Position numbers and translations under genes: made by a program. The notes under the pieces are model-generated. The model saw only the letters and a program-made list of their open reading frames with translations. It ran no database searches and had not been told where the DNA came from. Positions 1 to 8,269 of a DNA stretch of 64,000 bases are shown here, one piece after another (the first letter of the stretch is position 1; the number at the start of each line of letters is the position of its first letter). The stretch comes from Leptolyngbyaceae cyanobacterium C42_A2020_001 (lineage in GTDB: Bacteria > Cyanobacteriota > Cyanobacteriia > Leptolyngbyales > Leptolyngbyaceae): assembly GCA_015272515.1 (NCBI GenBank), contig JACYLN010000089.1, positions 28,095 to 92,094 on the forward strand, given 5' to 3'.

Positions 1-271
1 CCTGCATAGTGAAAGCGGCTGTTGCCAATTCACTCGATTCCTTCACCTGTTGCAGCACCAGCGATCGCACATCGACTTTTGGTTCTGGTTGAGAGGGACT
101 GAGGAGGCTGTTAACCACACCAAACAGGCGATCGCCCCACTGAAAATTGCTGAAGCCAAACAGTAATAGGGCCGCAACCGCACCACCCGACAGCATCCAG
201 AGCAGTCCGGCGAACCAACCACTGCCCGACGGGCGATCGTAGTCGTTTTCTCTCATAGGTTTACTGGCCAT
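1..271 (-). CDS. DUF4230-like protein, N-terminal part (cut by window edge)
   Basis: Only the first ~90 residues are in the window; the gene runs off the left end. The protein begins MASKPMRENDYDRPSG. A hydrophobic stretch at about residues 19-43 is likely a single membrane anchor. It is followed by a segment containing QQVKESSELATAAFTMQ, which resembles the start of DUF4230 proteins, a family of unknown function common in cyanobacteria. ATG at 271 is the first start; an in-frame ATG at 256 is also possible. The gene is divergent from the chelatase gene at 419. The family call rests on a short segment and is moderate. Confidence 0.6.
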   Translation of the reverse strand, partial: MASKPMRENDYDRPSGSGWFAGLLWMLSGGAVAALLLFGFSNFQWGDRLFGVVNSLLSPSQPEPKVDVRSLVLQQVKESSELATAAFTMQ

Positions 272-418
272 ACCTGAGCAGTACTAATGTATCACAACCG
301 GACATTGGAATCAGCCTTTTAGGGACTAGAAAGGGTAAGGGTTGGTTTGGTAGAGATTCCCACCACTCCAGCCTACTACACCCTACTATTAAGGTGAGAA
401 GCGGGTTGAGTCTGGGAC

Positions 419-3400
419 ATGAAACGAATTGTTTTGATTGCCGGGTTTGAGTCGTTCAATGCGGGTTTGTATCGGCAGGCGGCAGGGTTGGCCCGATCGC
501 GCTGCTCAGAGTTGGAAGTGTTGAGCTTTAGCGATCGCGACCTTATTACTAAATCCACAGAAATTGAACAGGCACTGCAACATGCCGATGTCTTCTTTGC
601 CAGCCTGATTTTTGATTATGACCAGGTGTTGTGGCTGCGCGATCGCGTGCAGCAGATTCCCATTCGCCTCGTGTTTGAGTCGGCGCTGGAACTGATGAGT
701 CTGACGCAACTGGGCAAATTTGCGATCGGCGACACACCCAAAGGGATGCCCAAACCCGTTCAATTCATTCTCAGCAAATTTAGCAATGGTCGAGAAGAAG
801 ACAAACTGGCAGGCTACATCAGCTTCCTCAAAACTGGGCCCAAGTTGCTCAAATACATTCCCATCGGCAAAGTCCAGGATCTGCGAAACTGGCTGATCAT
901 CTATGGCTACTGGAATGCAGGCGGGACTGAAAACGTCGCAGCCCTCTTCTGGACGCTTGCCGAAAAATACTTGGGACTTGCCATTGGCGAGATTCCGCCC
1001 CCGCTAGAAACGCCCAACATGGGGCTATTGCATCCCGATTACCACGGCTACTTTGAGTCGCCACGAGCGTATTTGGAGTGGTACGAGGGGAGAGGGGAAG
1101 GTAGAAGACAGGAGACAGGAGACGGGGGACAGAAAGGTGAGGGAGATAGGGGAGGTGGAGACGACGAAAGAGTCAAAGAATTAGGGAGTCAGGGAGCAGA
1201 AGCAAAGGCAATACCACCACTCCATCACTCTCCTACCCCATCACCCTCATCTCCCATTCCCCGCGTTGGCTTACTGCTTTACCGCAAGCACGTGATCACC
1301 AAGCAGCCCTACATTCCACAACTAATTCGGGCGTTTGAGCGGACGGGGCTGGTTCCGGTGCCGATTTTCATTAATGGGGTAGAAGGTCATGTGGCGGTGC
1401 GAGATTGGCTGACGACGGAGCATGAGCAGCAGCAACGATCGGAAGGAATCAATGAAACCCTTTCTCTGGCGAAGGAAGCGGTGAGGGTAGATGCGATTGT
1501 TTCCACGATCGGCTTTCCTCTGGTGGGGGGTCCGGCAGGGTCAATGGAAGCGGGGCGACAGGTGGAAGTGGCAAAGAAAATCTTGGGTGCAAAAAATGTA
1601 CCGTATATCGTCGCGGCTCCCTTGCTGATTCAAGATATTCATTCCTGGACACGGCAGGGCATCGGCGGATTGCAAAGCGTGGTGCTGTACGCCTTGCCTG
1701 AACTCGATGGCGCGATCGATACCATTCCACTGGGCGGCTTAGTCGGCGATACCATTTATCTAATTCCCGATCGCGTCCAGCGACTTACAAACCGTCTCAA
1801 AGCTTGGATTGCCCTGCGTCAAACTCCACCCGCCGACCGCAAACTCGCGATCGTCCTCTATGGCTTTCCCCCCGGATACGGAGCCACTGGAACCGCCGCC
1901 CTGCTGAATGTCCCCCAGTCCCTACTCAAATGTCTCCAGGCACTTAAAGCCGAAGGCTACACCACTGGCGACTTGCCTGACGACGGGGAAGACCTAATTC
2001 AGTTAGTCAAACAAGCCGACGCACTCACCCCACACCCCACACCCTCCTCCCCTACCACCGTTCCCGTCCGCACTCTGGAAAAGTGGCTCGGTTACCTCCG
2101 CACCTCTTGGATTGAGCGCTGCTGGAAATCCCTCACTGTCACAGGTATCAAAACCCTGGACGATCAGTTTTTGCTGGGTGGTGTTCAACTGGGCAACATC
2201 TGGATCGGTGTCCAACCCCCACTGGGCATTGCAGGCGACCCGATGCGGCTGATGTTTGAGCGCGATCTCACGCCCCATCCTCAATACGCTGCTTTTTATA
2301 AATGGCTTCAGGCAGATTTTCAGGCTCATGCGGTGATTCACTTTGGCATGCACGGCACCGTGGAATGGCTACCCGGTTCGCCCTTGGGCAATACAGGTTA
2401 TTCCTGGTCAGATATTTTACTGGGCGATTTACCCAATCTCTACATTTACGCAGCAAACAATCCCTCCGAATCGATTTTGGCGAAACGGCGCGGCTATGGT
2501 GTGTTGATTTCTCACAACGTTCCGCCTTACGGTCGCGCGGGACTTTACAAGGAACTGATGAATCTGCGCGATTTGATTGCCGAATACCGGGAAGACCCGG
2601 AGAAGAATTACGCCCTTAAAACCGCCATTTGTCAGAAGATTGTTGATTCTGGCTTGGATGCAGATTGTGCATTTGAGGAATCAAAGCGATTGGGCATTGA
2701 ATTCACCCCCGACAACGCTAACTTGTTCAGCGCTGAAGTCTTTAACCGCTATCTGGTGAAGCTCTACGCATACCTGCACGTGTTGGAAGGTCGTTTGTTT
2801 TCTTCCGGGCTGCACATTTTGGGTGAACCGCCCACGGTTGAACATCTTGAGGGGTACTTGAGAGCGTATTTCGGGGATGGGCTTTCGGATGAAATGATTC
2901 GCGCGATCGCCTCCTCTTCTCCCTTATCTTCCCCCTCTCCCTCCCCCGCCTGCACAGAAGCCCTACAAATCCGTGACTTGCTGACTCAAAACACCGACGA
3001 ACTCACCAACCTTCTGCGCGGACTCAACGGCGAATACATTCCTCCCGCTCCTGGCGGTGATTTGCTGCGGGATGGTGTTGGGGTATTACCCACTGGACGG
3101 AACATTCATGCCCTTGACCCCTACCGAATGCCATCTCCTGCAGCCTATGAACGAGGTCGAGAAATCGCCCGCAAATTGATTGAGCAGCACTTGCAAGAGC
3201 ATCACATCTACCCCGAAACCATTGCCGTGATGCTGTGGGGCTTGGATGTAATTAAGACTAAAGGCGAATCGTTGGGCATCTTGTTAGAACTGGTGGGGGC
3301 GGCACCTGTGAAAGAAGGCACCGGGCGGATTGTTCGCTATGAGTTAGTGCCCTTAGCGCAAGTGGGACATCCCCGCATTGATGTATTGGCAAACCTCTCC

Positions 3401-4267
3401 GGCATTTTTCGGGATAGTTTCGTCAACGTGATTGAGTTATTGGATGACTTGTTTCATCGAGCAGCGGCGATCGATGAGCCAGAAGACCAGAACTTTATTC
3501 GCAAACACGCCCTGAAACTAAAAACTCAGGGTATTGAAAATGTCTCTGCCCGCCTGTTCTCCAATCCCGCAGGAGACTATGGCTCACTCGTCAATGATCA
3601 AGTCGTTACTTCCAGTTGGGAATCAGGGGATGAACTAGCACAAACCTGGCAGGGCCGCAACGCCTTTAGCTACGGCAGACAGGACAAAGGACAGGCTCGT
3701 CCGGAGGTATTGCAAACGCTCTTAAAAACAACGAATCGGATTGTGCAAGAGATTGATTCGGTGGAATACGGACTAACCGATATTCAGGAGTATTACGCCA
3801 ATACAGGCGGATTGAAGAAAGCAGCCGAGCAACAGCAAGGACAAAAAGTGACTGCCAGTTTTGTGGAAAGTTTTTCCAAAGACACCACACCCCGCAAGCT
3901 AGAAGACCTGCTGCGAATGGAATACCGCACCAAATTGCTCAATCCCAAATGGGCAGAGGCAATGGTGACGCAAGGGGCAGGAGGAGCCTACGAAGTGTCG
4001 CAACGGATGACGGCGCTGATCGGTTGGGGTGGCACTGCCGATTTTCAGGAATCCTGGGTCTACGACCAGGCAGCAGATACCTATGCACTGGATGCTGAAA
4101 TGGCTGAAAAACTGCGGAAAGCCAATCCAGAAGCGTTTCGCAATATTGTGGGCAGAATGCTGGAAGCTCACGGTCGCGGTTTCTGGCACGCTAACCCCGA
4201 CAAACTTGAGCAATTAAGACAACTTTACGACTTAACCGACGAAGAATTAGAAGGCGTAACTACTTAA
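419..4267 (+). CDS. bchH: BchH/CobN-family chelatase large subunit
   Basis: The 1282-residue protein matches the large subunit of Mg- or Co-chelatases, which binds the tetrapyrrole ring and receives the metal with help from the I/D (ChlI/ChlD) ATPase. It starts MKRIVLIAGFESFNA, unlike the usual cyanobacterial ChlH N-terminus, so it is probably the second chelatase paralogue rather than the main ChlH; its metal (Mg or Co) cannot be told from sequence alone. Conserved family segments include HFGMHGTVEWLPG (~residue 642), GGDLLRDGVGVLPTGRNIHA (~880) and GWGGTADFQESWVYDQAADT near the C-terminus. A low-complexity insertion occupies roughly residues 222-282, and shorter Ser/Pro-rich inserts lie near 538-548 and 826-842. 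No chlI or chlD is nearby. Confidence 0.85.
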   Translation: MKRIVLIAGFESFNAGLYRQAAGLARSRCSELEVLSFSDRDLITKSTEIEQALQHADVFFASLIFDYDQVLWLRDRVQQIPIRLVFESALELMSLTQLGKFAIGDTPKGMPKPVQFILSKFSNGREEDKLAGYISFLKTGPKLLKYIPIGKVQDLRNWLIIYGYWNAGGTENVAALFWTLAEKYLGLAIGEIPPPLETPNMGLLHPDYHGYFESPRAYLEWYEGRGEGRRQETGDGGQKGEGDRGGGDDERVKELGSQGAEAKAIPPLHHSPTPSPSSPIPRVGLLLYRKHVITKQPYIPQLIRAFERTGLVPVPIFINGVEGHVAVRDWLTTEHEQQQRSEGINETLSLAKEAVRVDAIVSTIGFPLVGGPAGSMEAGRQVEVAKKILGAKNVPYIVAAPLLIQDIHSWTRQGIGGLQSVVLYALPELDGAIDTIPLGGLVGDTIYLIPDRVQRLTNRLKAWIALRQTPPADRKLAIVLYGFPPGYGATGTAALLNVPQSLLKCLQALKAEGYTTGDLPDDGEDLIQLVKQADALTPHPTPSSPTTVPVRTLEKWLGYLRTSWIERCWKSLTVTGIKTLDDQFLLGGVQLGNIWIGVQPPLGIAGDPMRLMFERDLTPHPQYAAFYKWLQADFQAHAVIHFGMHGTVEWLPGSPLGNTGYSWSDILLGDLPNLYIYAANNPSESILAKRRGYGVLISHNVPPYGRAGLYKELMNLRDLIAEYREDPEKNYALKTAICQKIVDSGLDADCAFEESKRLGIEFTPDNANLFSAEVFNRYLVKLYAYLHVLEGRLFSSGLHILGEPPTVEHLEGYLRAYFGDGLSDEMIRAIASSSPLSSPSPSPACTEALQIRDLLTQNTDELTNLLRGLNGEYIPPAPGGDLLRDGVGVLPTGRNIHALDPYRMPSPAAYERGREIARKLIEQHLQEHHIYPETIAVMLWGLDVIKTKGESLGILLELVGAAPVKEGTGRIVRYELVPLAQVGHPRIDVLANLSGIFRDSFVNVIELLDDLFHRAAAIDEPEDQNFIRKHALKLKTQGIENVSARLFSNPAGDYGSLVNDQVVTSSWESGDELAQTWQGRNAFSYGRQDKGQARPEVLQTLLKTTNRIVQEIDSVEYGLTDIQEYYANTGGLKKAAEQQQGQKVTASFVESFSKDTTPRKLEDLLRMEYRTKLLNPKWAEAMVTQGAGGAYEVSQRMTALIGWGGTADFQESWVYDQAADTYALDAEMAEKLRKANPEAFRNIVGRMLEAHGRGFWHANPDKLEQLRQLYDLTDEELEGVTT
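1085..1262 (+). repeat. G/A-rich then C/T-rich low-complexity insert inside the chelatase gene
   Basis: About 60 codons of repetitive DNA (runs such as acaggagacaggagac, then cactctcctaccccatcacc) stay in frame between two conserved chelatase segments (YLEWYEG and PRVGLLLYRKH). The encoded stretch is Gly/Arg/Glu-rich and then Ser/Pro-rich and has no family counterpart that I know. Similar DNA occurs in other genes of the window. Confidence 0.7.
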
Positions 4268-4340
4268 GAATGAGAATTAATTAAAAATAAAAAGTTAAAA
4301 ATGGCTTCTAATAAAACTTTGCTATTTTGAATTACAGCAA

Positions 4341-4370
4341 AGTGCTGAGTAATGAGGACTGAGTGCTGAG
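4341..4370. repeat. Short ACTCAGCACT-type repeat
   Basis: The spacer after the chelatase gene has agtgctgagt, then a degenerate unit, then gagtgctgag. Read on the other strand this is the same ACTCAGCACT unit that is repeated inside smc near 16694-16721. The flanking spacer is AT-rich and holds no gene. Confidence 0.55.
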
Positions 4371-4469
4371 AATGCAATCCAGTCACTTCAAGACTTTCAG
4401 CAGTTCGATAGTCCTAACCTATAGCAGTACCGCTATATTCATTGTCCTTAGAATGCAAGTTGAAACTTG

Positions 4470-4640
4470 TTAGATGAGATCGCGTATCACCATCGTATAC
4501 TCGGCGATGCTTCTAGCCGCAAATTCCGTAGGTTTATAGCGATAATCGCGAGCACGATTGTCCGCATCTGGGCTGAGCACTTCAATCACCAGCGCAAGGG
4601 GCGGCATATCACGGGTACTCCTTGCAAAAGAGCGCGCTCG
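4470..4640 (-). pseudogene. Uma2-family nuclease remnant
   Basis: One minus-strand frame ending at a TAA (4470-4472) reads PPLALVIEVLSPDADNRARD followed by YRYKPTEFAARSIAEY. This resembles the core of Uma2 (DUF820) proteins, a PD-(D/E)XK nuclease-like family that is abundant in cyanobacteria. Only about 50 recognisable residues remain. The usual N-terminal half is absent, and the frame ends just after the IAEY motif, where an intact gene continues. I see no start codon with a ribosome-binding site. The right-hand limit is approximate. Confidence 0.5.
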
Positions 4641-4685
4641 AAAGTCTTCTTATCCATTGGGAGTTACATGTTTGCCCTCTCAAGT

Positions 4686-4895
4686 CCCCCAATTCTGGGG
4701 GACTCTAATTATTGGCGTTGCTGAATAGAAGTATGAAATTACAAAGTGAGTTTCTGCATTGCCCCCCTAGCCCCCCAATTCTGGGAGACTTTGAAGACTG
4801 TTGCCCCCCAACTTTGGGGGGCTAGGGGAGCGAATCATAGTTGAATTCAGCAACGCCTAATCATTCAGTTCCCCTCACATTGGGGGGCAGGGGGC
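4686..4895. repeat. Cluster of C-run/G-run palindromes (REP-like)
   Basis: Four related palindromic units lie within about 210 bp: cccccaattctggggg near 4686, ccccccaattctggga near 4769, ccccccaactttgggggg near 4804 and cccctcacattgggggg near 4871. Each can form a short hairpin. Units of this kind are common dispersed repeats in cyanobacterial genomes. Two of the four lie inside the MITE-like element. Confidence 0.6.
4714..4857. mobile_element. MITE-like element with 13-bp terminal inverted repeats
   Basis: ggcgttgctgaat at 4714-4726 and its exact reverse complement at 4845-4857 bracket 144 bp without coding potential. The flanks taattatt (4706-4713) and taatcatt (4858-4865) match at 7 of 8 positions, as an aged target-site duplication would. 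Inside and just outside are several palindromes of the type CCCCCAATT...GGGGG. The parent transposon is not identified. Confidence 0.55.
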
Positions 4896-5000
4896 AAATT
4901 CATGCAATTGCGTAAGTTCTAACCATTTTACTCATTAGCCACTTTAAAATCTTCGGGCAAAAATCTCGGAGGTTTGAGAGATTCTTCGCCAACTATTGGG

Positions 5001-5285
5001 TTAAACCTCGACCTTTACACCTCGCCAAAACGCGATGTAACCTGTGATATTTTTTGCCGCGTCTTTGGGTTCGGGGTAATACCAGGCGGCATCTTTGTTC
5101 ACCTGGCCATCGACTACAACATCGTAATAGCTGGCAGTGCCTTTCCAGGGGCAAACCGTATGAGTGCTGCTTTCTTGAAAATAATCTCGATTAATGGCAT
5201 CTGGGGGAAAGTATTGATTTCCCTCTACGACTTCACAGTTATTGCTCTCAGCCAGGACGGTACCATTCCAAATTGCTCTAGGCAT
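5001..5285 (-). CDS. DUF427 domain-containing protein
   Basis: A 94-residue protein that fits the whole DUF427 domain: it starts MPRAIWNGTVLAES and carries VCPWKGTASYYDVVVDG and AAWYYPEPKDAAK, typical of the family. DUF427 proteins are small soluble proteins of unknown biochemical role. The ATG at 5285 opens the conserved domain directly, which supports that start. The gene stands alone between the repeat-rich gap and the acyl-ACP synthetase gene, which is on the opposite strand. Confidence 0.85.
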   Translation of the reverse strand: MPRAIWNGTVLAESNNCEVVEGNQYFPPDAINRDYFQESSTHTVCPWKGTASYYDVVVDGQVNKDAAWYYPEPKDAAKNITGYIAFWRGVKVEV

Positions 5286-5461
5286 AGGGATAATTTACAA
5301 AACCACAAGAAAAGCCTAGCGAACCAAGTGAAAATCGGCAATTGTGGACAAATTCGATTCTGTCTATCAAAAATCTCTACTGGTTCTTGGTCGGAATAGG
5401 GTTGAATTAAGGCTAGATACTATTTAGATTAAGTTTCTCACCCCCGCAGGAGCACCCCCCC

Positions 5462-7435
5462 ATGAGCCGCGTCAGTGCCTACACCATGACCGAGATCGAT
5501 CGCCTGAAGTTGAGTCAAGCGCTTGATTATGACGTGCCATCTCTCCCAGAAATTTGGGCGATCGCAGCCCAACGATTTAACCAGGCTACCGCCCTGCACG
5601 CGCCTCACCTGAAACCAGCGATCAAGCTTACTTTCACTCAATTGTATGAACAAATTAAGCAGTGCGCGTCTGGGCTTCAGGTTTTGGGCATTCAACCGGG
5701 CGATCGCATCTGTTTATTTGCCGATAATAGCCCCCGCTGGCTCGTTGCCGACCAGGGCATGATGATGGCAGGTGCCGTGAATGCAGTTCGTAGCTCCCAG
5801 GCAGACAAGGATGAACTGCTTTTTTTGCTTCAAGATAGTGGCTCCATTGCGCTGTTTGTCGAAGATCTGGCAACGTTCAACAAGCTCCGCGATCGCCTGA
5901 CTCAGCTTCCCCTGCGGTTTGTCGTCCTACTCAGTGATGAGTCTCCTCTGGAAAATGCCGGGCTAAAAATGCTGAACTTCTCTCAATTAATGGAGCTAGG
6001 CGCAACCCAATCCCTGCAACCTCTAAACCGAGGCAGAGAGGATTTAGCCACCTTAATCTACACCTCTGGCACCACGGGCAAACCCAAAGGTGCCATGTTG
6101 AGCCACGGCAACCTGATGCACCAGGTTGAAACGTTAGGAGCCGTGGTGCAACCGAAGTTGGGCGATCGCGTCCTCAGCATCCTGCCCACCTGGCACGCCT
6201 ACGAGCGCAGCGCCGAATACTTTTTACTTTCACAAGGCTGCACTCAGATCTACACCAGCATTCGTACCGTCAAGAAAGACTTACAAGAATTCAAACCCCA
6301 GTACATGGTGAGCGTGCCGCGCATTTGGGAATCGGTGTATGAAGGAGTACAAAAGCAATTTCGCGAACAGCCTGAGAAGAAGCAAAAACTGATTCACTTC
6401 TTCTTAGACATCAGTCATCGCTACATCCACGCGCGGCGTATTTGGAACAATCTGGAACTTTTAAACCGAGAACCCTCTCTGCCGGAGCGGATACTGGCAC
6501 TAGGACAAATGGTAATTCTGGCTCCGCTTCATGCTCTGGGTGAAAAAATTGTTTATAGCAAAGTGCGAGAAGCGGCAACAGGCGGTCGATTTCGGCAAGC
6601 AATCAGTGGCGGCGGGTCACTCGCGCGTCATATTGATGACTTTTTTGAGATTATGGGCATCGAAGTGTTGGTGGGTTATGGTTTAACCGAAACTTCCCCC
6701 GTTACTAACGCTCGTCGTCCCTGGCGCAACCTGCGTGGCTCCTCTGGACAACCCATCCCCGGCACTGAAATTCGGATTGTGGATCTGGATAGCCGCAACC
6801 CACTGCCATCGGGCGATCGCGGCTTAGTGCTGATTCGCGGTCCCCAGGTAATGCAGGGCTATTACAACAATCCTGAAGCCACCCGAAAAGCAATCGATCC
6901 AGAGGGCTGGTTTGATAGTGGCGATCTAGGTTGGGTCACGAAAGATAATGACCTGGTGTTAACGGGGCGGGCAAAGGACACGATCGTCCTTACCAACGGC
7001 GAAAACATTGAGCCGCAACCGATTGAAGATGCCTGCCTCCGGAGTGCTTATATCGATCAAATTATGCTGGTTGGGCAAGACCAGAAATCTTTGGGAGCGC
7101 TGATCGTACCCAATCTGGATGCTCTAGAGAAGTGGGCGATCGCGCAAGGCTCCACACTGGAACTCCCAGAGGGAATGGAGTCATCAACTCCTCCGTCCCC
7201 ATCCCTACCCTCGATCACCCTCGATAGCAAGCCAATTCAAGATCTGCTCCGCAAAGAACTCAACCGCGAAGTGCAAAATCGTCCCGGCTACCGTCCAGAC
7301 GATCGCATCGGTCCCTTCCGTCTCATCCTGGAACCCTTCGCGATCGAAAACGGTTTGCTGACCCAAACCCTAAAAATTCGCCGCAACGTCGTGATGGATC
7401 GCTACCAGGGTATGATTAACGAGATGTTTGTTTGA
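5462..7435 (+). CDS. aas: Long-chain fatty acid ligase, probable acyl-ACP synthetase
   Basis: A 657-residue member of the ANL (AMP-forming) superfamily. The AMP-binding signature YTSGTTGKPKGA lies near residue 200, VGYGLTETSP near 405 and the GWFDSGDLG motif near 482. Cyanobacterial proteins of this type activate free fatty acids to AMP and load them on acyl carrier protein, which recycles fatty acids released from membranes. The N-terminal part matches that group better than classic FadD. A Ser/Pro-rich stretch (near residues 575-583) interrupts the C-terminal domain. An aggag sits about 12 bp upstream of the ATG at 5462; an in-frame ATG lies a few codons downstream. Confidence 0.87.
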   Translation: MSRVSAYTMTEIDRLKLSQALDYDVPSLPEIWAIAAQRFNQATALHAPHLKPAIKLTFTQLYEQIKQCASGLQVLGIQPGDRICLFADNSPRWLVADQGMMMAGAVNAVRSSQADKDELLFLLQDSGSIALFVEDLATFNKLRDRLTQLPLRFVVLLSDESPLENAGLKMLNFSQLMELGATQSLQPLNRGREDLATLIYTSGTTGKPKGAMLSHGNLMHQVETLGAVVQPKLGDRVLSILPTWHAYERSAEYFLLSQGCTQIYTSIRTVKKDLQEFKPQYMVSVPRIWESVYEGVQKQFREQPEKKQKLIHFFLDISHRYIHARRIWNNLELLNREPSLPERILALGQMVILAPLHALGEKIVYSKVREAATGGRFRQAISGGGSLARHIDDFFEIMGIEVLVGYGLTETSPVTNARRPWRNLRGSSGQPIPGTEIRIVDLDSRNPLPSGDRGLVLIRGPQVMQGYYNNPEATRKAIDPEGWFDSGDLGWVTKDNDLVLTGRAKDTIVLTNGENIEPQPIEDACLRSAYIDQIMLVGQDQKSLGALIVPNLDALEKWAIAQGSTLELPEGMESSTPPSPSLPSITLDSKPIQDLLRKELNREVQNRPGYRPDDRIGPFRLILEPFAIENGLLTQTLKIRRNVVMDRYQGMINEMFV

Positions 7436-7561
7436 ACGATGGAATGCTTCACTGCATTGCCACGTCGTCCTGAATAACACCTTCTCGTTGTCTTTGTAAA
7501 TTGTCCGCTAAAGGTTTCTTTAACGGGCTTATGCGTATGATCCTGATTGAGTAAAGCGTTT

Positions 7562-8011
7562 ATGGATGTTCCTCCCTCCCAACTACTTCTAAAACGGACT
7601 GTCAATGTCAAGGCGATTGTTACTCCTCGCTGGAAAGAAGAGGCTCAACAACAACTCCAGGCTCAAATCAACCAGGTGGATAACCAGTTGCAACAGTTAG
7701 AAATGCAGGCGCAACGGATGGTTGCTGAAATTCAAAAACAATCGCTCAAGCCGCCCGGTCCGGAAACCGTGCAGCAGATTGAAAGCATTCAACTGCAAGT
7801 CAATCAAAAAAAAAGCGAGTTCCTTGAACAAAAAAACCAGGTTCTGCAACAACTCCAACAAGTTCAGATGTTGGAATTAGATCAGGAAGTGAATCAAGGA
7901 CAAATTGAAAGTGTTTTTAGAGTTGAAACAGGTGACAACTTAATCGATAAAATGCAGGTTGAAATTTTGCTGCGAGATGGAGTCGTCGAAGAAATTCGTG
8001 GCGCAGTTTGA
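7562..8011 (+). CDS. YlqD-like coiled-coil protein
   Basis: A 149-residue protein beginning MDVPPSQLLLKRTVNVKAIV, followed by a Gln-rich coiled coil over about residues 35-110 and a C-terminal beta-rich segment ending VVEEIRGAV. The order (short beta start, KAIVTP, long coiled coil, DNLIDKMQVEILLRDGVV) is that of the YlqD family, whose function is unknown. The ATG at 7562 is preferred to an upstream TTG at 7547 because the conserved part starts there. It is 126 bp downstream of the acyl-ACP synthetase gene on the same strand. Confidence 0.72.
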   Translation: MDVPPSQLLLKRTVNVKAIVTPRWKEEAQQQLQAQINQVDNQLQQLEMQAQRMVAEIQKQSLKPPGPETVQQIESIQLQVNQKKSEFLEQKNQVLQQLQQVQMLELDQEVNQGQIESVFRVETGDNLIDKMQVEILLRDGVVEEIRGAV

Positions 8012-8269
8012 TCGCAGAGGATGTGGGCGGAGTCAATTGCCCTGAGTGCGATTCCCCGCCCACAACACCAACCCCAAACTCATCCGTTTACGCTCTTGCA
8101 GTACCCATTACCTCAATTTGTGCTATCTGATGCCTTCTCAAAGATGGAATTTAGTAAAATCTAAAATTGCTCTTTATCCCCGCGACTTTGAAGATCACTC
8201 TTCAGTTCGCTTCGCCTCCAAAACAGAATTCTTTGAGTTCTAGCCATACGTTGATCTGGAATTTGCCTC

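Noticed and set aside
4974..5399. 141-codon plus-strand frame over the DUF427 gene
   Set aside because: The minus strand encodes a complete DUF427 protein; the plus frame is its shadow.
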